Of a stretch of DNA of 64,000 nt, positions 43,118 through 53,193 are shown piece after piece (positions within the stretch are counted from its first letter, which is position 1; each line of letters opens with the position of its first letter). The DNA is from Turritopsis dohrnii. Taxonomy: Eukaryota; Cnidaria; Hydrozoa; Anthoathecata; Oceaniidae. The notes below the pieces were generated by a model that was given only the letters and a program-made list of their open reading frames with translations, made no database searches and was not told the origin of the DNA. The stretch spans positions 124,001 through 188,000 of the forward strand of contig BQMF02000283.1 of assembly GCA_027922465.2 (NCBI GenBank). The letters are read 5' to 3'. A program made the translations under genes and the position numbers.

Positions 43118-46100
43118 AAATGTGGAAATAAGATCTACCACAACATCCTTAAAAATTAAACCATGGGAGGCTCATAGTGAAACATGCACAATTTGTAACA
43201 AGAAGGGAGGGAGAAAAAGAAAAAAGAAAAGCCCAGGAAGACCTAAAATAAACAACAATAAAATATGGACAAGACAACACATAAAAACTTTAATAAACAC
43301 TGTAGCAAAAGAAAAATCAATTGATGTAAATGACATAGAAATTTGCGAAAATCTCAACAGCCACTTAGATCTTTGCAGATGCTGTTCATGTAAGAAATTT
43401 GTGGTTCAACCGGTGGTTCTTAGTTGTCGGCATTCGTACTGCTTGTATTGCATTGTTCCATCACTAGAGGGAAAATCGTTCGAAAACACAGTTTGTAAAA
43501 TGTGTTCCAAAGCTATTTATCCAGGGGATGTTGAATACGCACACCATGTTGTCGAAATGATTGAATGCATTACAATACCATGTGAAAAAAATTGTGGAGA
43601 AACATTTAAAATTTCTGAAAAAGGAAAAAAGATCCATCATGAACAGAATTGCAATGGTCCGCAACCAAAAGAAAACTCCACCGACATAATTAATCAAATT
43701 TTTTCGATTCAACCAACAGATTCATTGACCCGAAATATGGAAGATGCTGCACTCCATGTTTTAAAGCACAAACTGGCAAATGCAACATCAAACATCATTG
43801 AGTTTCCTTCTGGGGGACCAAGGGTAAATGTTACATATATGATACAATCTTCTATGAGGAGAAATTTTCAATGAAGTGAATAATCAAATTAAATGAACTT
43901 TTCATGTTATTTCTTCGTGTTAGGAAATAAAAGCTTATAGCTTTCCATTGTTTAAGTAAATTTTGAAAATTTCTTCTTCAAAAAGGCAAATGATATATTT
44001 TTATATATATATTTGTATATATAATATCTATTTCCCTTTTCCTAGCCGCATTGCTTCACATCTATAAAAAAGCCTGTAAAAGATAGTGATAGTGTCTGTC
44101 AAAGAACACTAAAAACAAGGGCAAAAAATATGTTGGACACACTTGCCTTAACGGCTGGAGCCTCAGGTTCTGCACAAACATTGCAAAGTGCTGAGTTAGT
44201 GAAACTATTTGACAAGGAAGAAAGAAGAGAAATAATCGCAAAATCAAACATTGGATTCGTTGAAATAAGTGCTGAAGATATGGTTGCTCTCAAGGCTGAT
44301 ATGGGTGTTCCATGGGAAAAAATTAAAACAATGGCACGGTAAGAAACAAGACTCACAAGCATAATAATGGAAATAAAAACATTACGTAAAAATACTTTTC
44401 TTTTTCAGATGGTTGAAAACTTTCGATATTAAAGCAGCATCAAACGCTAAACAAAGACAAACTGCAAGTGCTTGGGCTGGTGATGACATTATAGTTGAGA
44501 ACACACCATTCACTTTTGAAGTGAAAAATCACAAACAAAATTATGAAATTAAGCTAGCTCCCTGGGGATATGTAAAAAATCTACACGATAACATAATGAA
44601 AAGGCTTGACTGTTTGAGCAAGTAAGTTGAGAATATTCTATTTCATAAAAAATATATAATATGCATTCATATATAACTTGAACCAGGATTTTTCTCCTAG
44701 AAAGAATAAGCATCTCAAGTTTACAATTATTTTCAGGAATGATTTACTCATTGAAGGAAAAACCTATGACAATGAAATTCATATAAAAATTGGGGGTGAT
44801 CACGGTGGTGGTTCATTCAAGATGGCATATCAAATCGCTAATGTGAATAAGCCTAACAGCAAAGCCAATACAACAGTTTTTAGTATGTTTGAAGCTAAGG
44901 ATTATGTCACCAACCTGAAAGTTGGGTTGAATCCGTTTTCAGAACAGGTTGATCTACTACAAACTTTGCAATGGGAGTAAGTTATTCACACTTTCGTGTT
45001 ATCTTGAATGAATTTCAAATTTGTAACAATAAAATCTTACCTATCTAGAAACAGGAAGATACGTTTATTCTTGTATGGTGACTACGCATTTTTGTGTGCT
45101 ATATATGGCATAAGTGGAGCAAGTGGTATGTAAACATGTAGGAATTCCTGAATCAATTATATGACAGGTTCATTATAGACATCTTCTTTTACAGGACGTC
45201 ATCCTTGTTCATTCTGCCACATCACTAAGTCAGATATGCAGATACCTCATGAAAAATCCACACAACGTTCCCTAAAAAGTTTACAAGATAATTATTGCGC
45301 ATTCATGGCTGCTGGTGGAGACATCAAAAATGCAAAGGAGTACAATAATGTGATAGATGAACCCATATTCAATATACCACTTGACCAGGTTAATTAATTT
45401 TGATATTATCTATTAGAATTTAGGTAATGAATTTATGTGCCACTATAATGAAAAGGGAAAAGTTTAAAAAACTGATTATCAACAGGCCTGATTTTACATA
45501 GCTCAGATTGTGCTTATTTAAGTATTATAAAAATGTGAATTTTAGGTTGCATTACCAGTCTTACATATTTCACTGGGTGTTTACCTGAAAATTTTCAACC
45601 TACTTGAAAGTACTTGTTATTTACTTGACATGAAAATTGCTGGACAATTGGCAATAAACGAAAAAAAGATCAATCAGAAGCAATTTGATGAATTTATAGC
45701 TACACAGTCACTAATATTAAATCTACAAAATCAAGTAAGTGACTTTGAGGAGACAATCAACTTGGTGCATGATGCAATTACTTTAAATATTTTAAAACAA
45801 CCAGAACATACAAATGCTATCATGGACGTATACAAACCTCGATTAAGATATTTGGAAAGCAAAAAGGAGGAGAAGGTATGAAATTTTCTGTAAACTTTTC
45901 ATCTGAGTTCTTCCACAATATTTATTTTATGTTGTCATAATAGGAACATGAAATTAGAGTATTGATTGACACATGCGAACTAAAACGTACTGCTGGTCCT
46001 TGCGTACAAAAACTTGATGAAATTTTAAAATCATTAAATGTTGAAAGACAAGCTTATCATGGGAAGTCTTTCGTGGGAAATCATGTGCACAAAATGTTAA

Positions 46101-46764
46101 AGGTGAACTGACTTACACTTAACAAGGTCATTTTATAAGCTATTTCAAGCTAACTTTGGAAACTTTTTTTTCAGGTTACCAACATTATCAAGTTGTGCAA
46201 TGCAATTCCAATTTTGGTTGTTCAATTGGGTCTGCCAAACACAAACTTACACCAGGAAGCCATAACAATATGCCAAGATTTTAAAAATCTTTTCAACAAA
46301 TATGGTCTATGTCATGTGATGCTGAACACAACAGAGAACTTTGATGAGGAAAAAATTGAAACTTTTCGTAAGTATATAATAGTAAAAAGCTCAAGTTATA
46401 GGTATACATTATGCATCATTAAGATCAATTGTGTTAAATGTTTACTTTTTTAGGTCAACATATCGAAGAGTTTGTTTCATTTTATCGTGAGAAATGGCCA
46501 AATGAAACAATAACACCCAAAATGCATATGTTGGAAGACCATGTCATTGATTTTCTAAGAAGATGGAAGTTAGGACTCGGTGTTTACAGTGAACAGGGTG
46601 GTGAAAGTATCCACTCCGAATTTAATAATTTAGGGAGGATGTACTGTCACATGCATGGGACATCAAGGTTGCAAAGCATGTTGAAAGAACACCATATACG
46701 TGTGAATCCTATTGCCAAGAAACGAAAACCAGAAATAAAAAGAAGGAAATTGGCGCCCTACTAG
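43118..46764 (+). CDS. RAG1-like transposase (RING, zinc finger and DDE core), ten exons, N-terminus missing
   Basis: Exons inferred: 43118-43823, 44046-44338, 44409-44621, 44737-44976, 45049-45125, 45195-45388, 45546-45875, 45944-46102, 46175-46367, 46454-46764. All phases join without a stop, giving about 900 codons. Features in order: PWEAHSETCTICN (as in RAG1's W-H-C-C zinc element); a basic GRPK patch; RING CCSCKKFVVQPVVLSCRHSY to CKMC; a following zinc finger (CEKNCGE to HHEQNC); Asp 1 in IKIGGDHGG (44798-44800); Asp 2 in FLYGDYAF (45080-45082); a zinc pair CSFC; PLDQVALPVLHI; YHGKSFVGNHV; a zinc pair in KMHMLEDHV; and Glu in YSEQGGESIH (46603-46605). RAG1 has the same order (GYD, CTLC, HKTLAH, SEGNESGN). 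Exon 1 starts at an acceptor (ATCTATCAG) with no ATG exon upstream inside the element, so the first zinc segment is lost. Confidence 0.85.
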
Positions 46765-47259
46765 AAAATATGACTAGTTGTTTTAAGTTACCTTGTTTTT
46801 GACTTTACTGTGTTGAGAAAAGATAGTTAACTGAACTAAAAACGACTTATTCATAGCAAAGATTTCAAAACTTTCTGTAAAAAAATGATTGGACATCCAG
46901 ACCTCTTTGAAAACTTTGTTAGGGTCTTAAGCAACAAATAAAACCATATTTACGTTCTCAAAAAATTCATTAAAGTTCCCAATTCGAGGATATTGCATAA
47001 GCTGTAACGATATGTCGAAAATTTCGAAGGTAAAGTTACTAATGCTCATATGTGGCGACATGGACACCATCATCCGCCAGTAACTGTTCAAGTTCATCTT
47101 CAACAATTATTCAACACGTGCATATCTTGCATGCAACCATATCTTCCATATAAAGCATAATTATTTTGATTTAAACAATGAGGTTTTCAAAAACAACTTC
47201 GTCGCTAGGCCTATGAACATAACGCCATGTTTATAATTCATCATTGCAACGGCTATTTT

Positions 47260-47302
47260 ACTGCGCATGCTCACAATTAAATATACGCACTAAACGACCG
47301 TG
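47260..47302 (-). repeat. Element 1 terminal repeat, 3' (short-spacer) end
   Basis: On the minus strand: tip CACGGTCGTT, then 23 bp, then CATGCGCAGT starting at 47269. The spacer is 11 bp shorter than at the other end. Confidence 0.85.
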
Positions 47303-47315
47303 AATGGCTCCCCCG

Positions 47316-47356
47316 CACGGCTGTTTCGCACGCGAAACTCAGTTTGCGCATGCGTG
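47316..47356 (+). repeat. Element 2 terminal repeat, 3' (short-spacer) end
   Basis: CACGGCTGTT, then 20 bp, then GCGCATGCGTG (CATGCG at offset 34). Ten bp shorter than the other end, and faces element 1's short end across 13 bp. Confidence 0.85.
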
Positions 47357-48141
47357 TCATTTGACGGTTTTTCATTTACGGCTTTAAAAATGGCGGTCAG
47401 CCACGCGTGTTTTTATTTTCCCTAGGTACTAAGTTCTATATCCTTTTTTGGCATTTATACTCAACTCAGTGGATCCAAATTATAACCGAACGTTTTCCAC
47501 ATGGTTTGACTCTTTCATCACGAAAGAATTCAGCGGGCTGAAGTGGTCGTCGAAGCTCTGCATTGCATATTTAGTTCTTACTTCCAATTTGCTATGAGAT
47601 CTGTGTACAACCTAGATTTGAGACATTTTTTAGTACTCTCGAAGTTTTCCCATGGACGCGACAGATGTTATTGGAACATTCAGTTGTCAATGAAAAACAT
47701 TTCCAAAAGGTATGGTGCTAACATTTTTTTTCAAGTTAGTGTAACATCTCAAACTTTCTCATTTTTCATACATTTCATAAACTGACCTCGTGATTACATA
47801 AAAACATATTTACAAAAACGATCTAGTTGTGTTTAGTTTTGAAAAAGTAGTAAACTGAACTCTTCCTGTGAATAATAAGGCTTCATAAATACAATGATTT
47901 AGCTCCACTGACATTGGATTTCCAAAAATTTACTCACAAATGTTTGTTGTTGTGAAAACAAATTATATGTGTTGCACAATTTGTTGAGATAAGAACTGAG
48001 TCGAATAAAACACTCTAAGGCCAGTCATATATTAAATGGTAACTATCAAATGGTAAACATTAGAAATAAATAAAATATAAACATGTAAGAGTTAGATAGA
48101 TGTTAACTGTACAAAAATCAGATCAACTGAATTTGAAGTTG

Positions 48142-50021
48142 TTATTCTTCTAACTTTCTTTTTTTCTTTTGTGGCTTAATTATTTGTGCTTCAGGAGATG
48201 AAGACAATAAATGTTGGTTCATGGTGTATTCCAACCGTTTAACTGGGTCTTTCACTCCGTTGTATCTGGAAAACAAGATAAACTATTCATTTGTTTTGAT
48301 TAATAAAAGAAATATCGTACACAAGACTATGGTGTTATCTGGCCGATTGGGTTTATCGACATTTACAATTTGATACCCCATTTTGAAGCTGTTATCGCCA
48401 TGGTCACCGCCTATTTTGACATGGATCTCGTTTTTTTCGATAAAAGTATGCTGAACAAGCAGATCACACTTTTCGAGTTGGTGTATCCTTTTTAGGCAAT
48501 GTCCAACTAAATTATATAGGTATGCCCACGGAACAAGTACCACTTCTATTTTGTTGTTGTTAGTTTTTGTGCAAGGTGCAAGTTCTGCATATAAACCAGG
48601 TCCAACCCATTCAGCTGCTGTTTTCCTGACTTGCTTTTCTGATGACACTTTGACTTGAAATGTACTGAGCCATCGTGAAATGCTGCGTAGTTGATTCCAG
48701 GGTATGTTCAATGACGATTTCATTGCCGCAACATGTTCCGCTGGAATAACTGTCTGTTCTTTCAATTTTTTTATAATGCTTGAGCGATGATTCTCATCAA
48801 GACTTTGCACAACAGCAGCTGTCTGAGTTGAAATGGCCTCTTCACACGAACCAGATATTATTGACAGCAATTCTTTTGTTGTCTTGGTCCTAGCCTGGAT
48901 ACTTCTTCTGCTAGACACATTTGAATGCTTTGTAGAGACTCGAATCGGTGTTATAGTAAGGGGCTAAAATACAGTAATAGATTATTAGCTATTGTATATA
49001 TTTTGTGTGGTCCCCCAGAGGAATTATTTTTATTAGTTTAAAAGTTTTCAACAAAACATGCATGTACATGGTGTTTCATTCACACAAAAACTGGCTTGTT
49101 TTTAATTTCTGACCCAAGTATGATTATATTTACCTTAGAGCCCTTAGTTGGTAGCTGTACGCTATTGTTTGGTAATTTTGATTTCTGCATCTGAATTCCA
49201 ACAACGTGGGTCACACATTCCAAAACCTCTCGCGGAACTTCTTCTGTAGAACTTAAGTTGAGGATATCACTTGTGGTCAAAACAGATGATTTGTTGCAGT
49301 AATGGCCTTTGAAACGGTCGATGTTGAAATGTGCGTTGCATGAGTGACAAAAGATTTTCTGCATTATCAGTGTGTTCAGGAGAACTTGACCTGACTGTAT
49401 CGATTTTTCGTCAGGCAGAACACTTATATTGCATGTTGGACAATTACTCTCCTTTTGTAAGTGAGATGTGAGACAAACTTCACAAAATGTGTGATTACAG
49501 GCCACTACATACAGGGGTTTTTTGACCAGGTCCTCACATATCCCACATATGTACGGTTTTATATGAGTGTTGTGTGTGATAGAAAAGTCCTTGAGGGTCA
49601 AGTTATGAGTTTGCGAGGGTGATAAATGTTGCAGATTCTTAATGATGGAAGTCCATGTTGTTGGTGTAGGTAAATTAATAGGTCTGCCTCTTCTCCCTTT
49701 TTTACTTGGACGACCTCCTTTAGCCTTCTCCTTGAAAAGACTGCATGTCTTGCACTTGTCATTGGTATGTATTTGCCAGTGAATAGGTGTTTGTGTGTGT
49801 ATGGATCCACGTTGTAAAAAATTTTGTATCTTTGCAAAGCAGTTGTTGCAGAAAAATTTGGGATGTATTCCATCTTTATCGTTGTGAAAGTCGTCCTTAA
49901 AGGCAGTACATAAGTCACTCGTGTGCTTTTCTGTTGCATGCTTGACTCTATCTGACAATATATGTCCACATATCCGGCATAGTCTACCTAAACACTGCTC
50001 GTGGAAGGTGTTGTCCGCCAT
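48142..50021 (-). CDS. RAG1-like protein with complete N-terminal zinc region and RING, core truncated after the first Asp
   Basis: Three exons: 50021-49134, 48963-48323, 48265-48142; phases join to give about 550 aa. Start chosen at MADNTFHEQ in a good Kozak context; an upstream ATG at 50087 is possible. N-terminus: LCRICG, IHPKFFCNNCF, then IHWQIHTNDKCKTC, the same Cys/His order as the vertebrate RAG1 N-terminal domain (LCRICG, IHPTEFCHNCW, MEWHPHTPSCDIC). Next a basic GGRPSKKGRRGRP patch and a RING (CGICEDLVKKPLYVVACNHT to CPTC). Exon 2 has PWNQLRSISRWLSTF and Asp 1 in VKIGGDHGD (48403-48405). It then splices in frame to a basic tail (RLEYTMNQHLL to KKKRKLEE) homologous to element 1's last exon. 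Asp 2, the CxxC/HxxxxH zinc site and the catalytic Glu are absent, so strand transfer activity is not expected. Confidence 0.8.
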
Positions 50022-50425
50022 ATTTTTAGGTTGAAATAGCTGAATTTTGGGATGCTGTAACTTCTTTCTAAAAAATGTTAGCAACATAGAATTTTGCTAA
50101 AATGTGAGGTAATTTGTTGGTTATATTGGTCGTATTTACCTTTTCGTTGTTAAAACTTTGAGAGTGCTTGAAAACCTAGTTGCTATGGGCGAGGTTCTCC
50201 ACTAGGATCTTCAGTGATGTTGTTAAAATTTAAAATTCGCGCCAAAAATAAATTATTTTGTTTGCTATGAGTAGCTACTTTGAAAATGTACTTGTGAAAC
50301 TCTACCTTAGTGCTTATATTTGTATTTAACATTGTGTTTAGACTAGGTTTAGGCTTTTCAAAAAGCACAAGGTGGGGAGAGCAAAAGTGAAAACGAGAAC
50401 GCATTTTGTTTTGATTTAGAAAAGT

Positions 50426-50476
50426 CACGCATGCGCAGTCTTACTTTCCAATTTATAGGCTACGGAAACAGCCGTG
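50426..50476 (-). repeat. Element 2 terminal repeat, 5' (long-spacer) end
   Basis: On the minus strand: CACGGCTGTT, then 30 bp, then GCGCATGCGTG (CATGCG at offset 44). Upstream of the gene. Confidence 0.85.
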
Positions 50477-50659
50477 CCCGTGATACGACAAAAATAACTG
50501 ACGTCACGCCGCGTGCTAATATACTAATCGTCAATTGTCAATGGTCTAACGAAAAAATGACCACGATTAAGAAGACTTTGACCGTAAATTTTAAAAAAAC
50601 ACAACACTCTCTAAAATAAAAGTGGTATGCACACACGCGGATTAGTATAATAAGATTCG

Positions 50660-53190
50660 TGTAAAGAGCTTCTTGAAAACTGTAGCTATTTGACCCTGTT
50701 AGTTATTTTTCTATAAGTAAATGTGCTACAAAAGTTTCACCAGGACACACATTATAAATATTATTATTACGGTAGCAGCGAAAGCGAATACCGTATTAAA
50801 ACACCCTTGGACTACTACTACTACTACTACTCCTCCTCCTCCGGCCGAAACGGCAGTTTTTAGCCTACGATTTAGACTATGCGAGTACCCACTAAAAACT
50901 CAATATACATTCTAATGAACGAACGCAGCCTTTTGAATTTTCGAAGGTTTTCCATCACATACATTGAAAATACGTTTTCTTTGATATTTTATCACTTAAT
51001 TGATGAAGGAATGGATATTAATCTAATAGGTCTACATAAAACTGGGACTTTTAGTTACTTTTATGGTACTGAATCAATGAACTTTGGCACTTGAAAATAG
51101 ATATGTTTTTCGTGTCAGTAAAGCACAGATCAGACTTTCTTATTACTTTCTACGTTTGTTAGCTATCTGTTATGTCTTTGAACATCAAGGTTTTCAAAAA
51201 TCGAGTTAAAAAAAGGCAGTTATCGGTTTGAATTCATTTTCGGTTTCAAAAAATTATAATTCAAAACATACATTATTTTTTCGAAGAAACGCGTTTTTTT
51301 TTCTACATAAGCTCTTATAAAAAAAACGTACGTCATAAACAGCTCATGCATGTATAATTCTTTTGTCTTCTAATAAATTAAATTGCTGGTGTGTTGCGAT
51401 TAGACCCTATTTACACGAGTTAGTAATTTTAAACATTATAATATCGTTTATGCCTGTTTTCCACCAGTAAGATATCTCAAGAAATAACTTTTACAGAACG
51501 TTTAAGAACTTTAAGTAAAATTTCAAATTTAAAAGTATTCTTGTGGCAAGTACTTTTGCTGCTACCGTTTTGCGCCATCTGGCTCTTGTTTACACTTACA
51601 CACAACATGAGATTATTTATCAATATGTGGACTTGTTTGTTATTGTGTTTTTTGTGTGGAAAACAGTTAACAGTAAAGTATTTCAGGGTACTGAACGTCT
51701 TTAGAAGCCTTGATCTGAATTTAAGAAATTTTCAAAAATGTCAACAAATAATATTCTCATCTACAAATGCTCTACTTACAATAATCGTGAAGGGAAAGAG
51801 GTAAAGAAACCTCAAAGCATTCTTTCTGAATCTTCTCCAGTGATTCAAAATTTTTTATTCATCATAAAGTATTGCCAAGTCTGCATCATATATACATGTT
51901 CTTTATGTTCTTTATATATATTATGTATACAGTTATAGAAAAACCAATTTATAGATTTGTTTCTTTGCTCCGCATTGTTGATTAAGAAAACTGTTTAATT
52001 TTCAGTTATCTAATTTATTTAAAGAATTTTTGATAAAGTTTCATCTGGGCAAATGTTATAAATTCTAACACTACTGCACTAGTTGCTGCATATTGAATAG
52101 CAAATCAGACAATAATGTTCCGCCATACAGGTAGGTAAATGTTGTTTACAGTTTTTGTTGTAAAGCAGTCCAATTTGATTATCTACCAAAAGTGACAGAG
52201 ATTTTACCCTTTCAAATTCCATCATGATGTGTACTGTTTCGATTTTTGCTGAGTGGATTACATTGGAAAAGTTTGTGGTGCAAAAGTGGTCTCATTGCAA
52301 ATGATGAGATGAGATGATTATTCATCTACTAATTAATGTTTGTTGTTGTGTTGACTTGTTCGGTTTGTTGTTGTTGTGTGTGGGGGAAATAGAACTCTTA
52401 AACAGTGCCAGTGGTTCAAAATACAACACACAAGGCTAAATAAACATGGCTGAAACGTAGTAGCAAAAGGAATGGATAAGAAATACGTATGGATCGTATG
52501 GATATTCCTAGCACACAACAGCTGTTGAGCACACATTTTATAATGTTCAGTTAACAAATATTTTTAGTGTGCTTTAAAAGTTTAGAAGCCTTGATCTCAA
52601 TATAAGAGATTGTCAAAAAGGTCAACAAACAATATATTGCCATCCACAACTTACATTAATATCGTATAATAAGGTATTGGTTTCCCAATTGGACAGTTGG
52701 AAGACAAGTCCAACAACCTTAGAGCAAAGTCTCCCCGGGGGAAGGGGAAAAATGTCTACTTAAATCTAATTAAGAAGGACAACTTTCCATTTTGGTAAGC
52801 AGTCCATGTACCGTAGAAACGGAAAAATTTGGCTAAAAGCCATACTTTGAAAATTTTTTTGCCCGCGCATTCAAGGTGTTATCTGTCAAATTCTACTCTG
52901 GAAATCTGATGTGAATTAATCTGAGTGAAATCTGATGTATGACCCTGTAGGAGGTTTCATCGAGTTACGGCAACCGAAAGTGCATCTCTCTGTTAGTATT
53001 TTGATGACAATATTTGATCTTGCGAAATGAGCTCCGTTTCGCATGGCTTCACTCCGCAAAAAGAGTGGTATTAAACACAGGAAATTAAATTTGCCGAATA
53101 ACAAAAATCAAAAAATTTGGCGGGAATTAAATTTGGCGGTTTCAGGCCAAATCCGTGAAGTTTTCATCCCGCCAAAATTTCTTCTCCTAA
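50660..53190. other. Unassigned DNA with a CTA/CTC microsatellite
   Basis: A (CTA)n(CTC)n run lies at about 50811-50842. Otherwise AT-rich, no gene or bounded element. ORFs at 51541-51804 and 52333-52557 lack domains. Confidence 0.35.
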
Positions 53191-53193
53191 AGA

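Larger units (their letters stand above)
42976..47302 (+). mobile_element. RAG1-like transposon, element 1 (intact catalytic core)
   Basis: 4327 bp. Ends CACGGTCGTT (42976) and AACGACCGTG (47302), flanked by AATG on both sides (42972-42975 and 47303-47306). The empty site is seen in the adjacent Helitron. Inside each end a CATGCGCAGT motif occurs, at offset 45 from the left tip and 34 from the right tip. One spliced plus-strand gene (about 43118-46764) fills it. A CAC start, an inner motif and a RAG1-type transposase link it to the RAG/Transib world. The 4-bp target duplication differs from the 5 bp usual there, and is closer to what is reported for Chapaev-type elements. Confidence 0.9.
47316..50476 (-). 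mobile_element. RAG1-like transposon, element 2 (internally deleted core)
   Basis: 3161 bp. Ends CACGGCTGTTTC (47316) and GAAACAGCCGTG (50476), flanked by CCCG on both sides (47312-47315 and 50477-50480). Tips are 12 bp identical. An inner GCGCATGCGTG lies with CATGCG at offset 34 (left) and 44 (right). The gene is on the minus strand, convergent with element 1, and 13 bp separate the two elements. The TIR and protein sequences differ enough from element 1 to be a separate subfamily. Confidence 0.9.
42599..50655 (-). mobile_element. Helitron H2 copy carrying two RAG1-like transposons
   Basis: Minus-strand 5' end TCTTATTATACTAATCCGCG at 50655 (preceded by A on that strand) and 3' end CTAG at 42599-42602. 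Total 8057 bp. Subtracting 4327 + 4 and 3161 + 4 leaves 561 bp, against 560 bp in the neighbouring copy. The Helitron is head-to-tail with its neighbour and older than both insertions. Confidence 0.85.

Noticed and set aside
42976..50476. Elements 1 and 2 as a resident host RAG1-like gene pair
   Set aside because: Exact inverted tips, 4-bp target duplications and the empty Helitron twin show they are insertions.
42976..50476. A RAG2-like partner gene
   Set aside because: No Kelch-repeat or PHD-like frame was found on either strand of either element.
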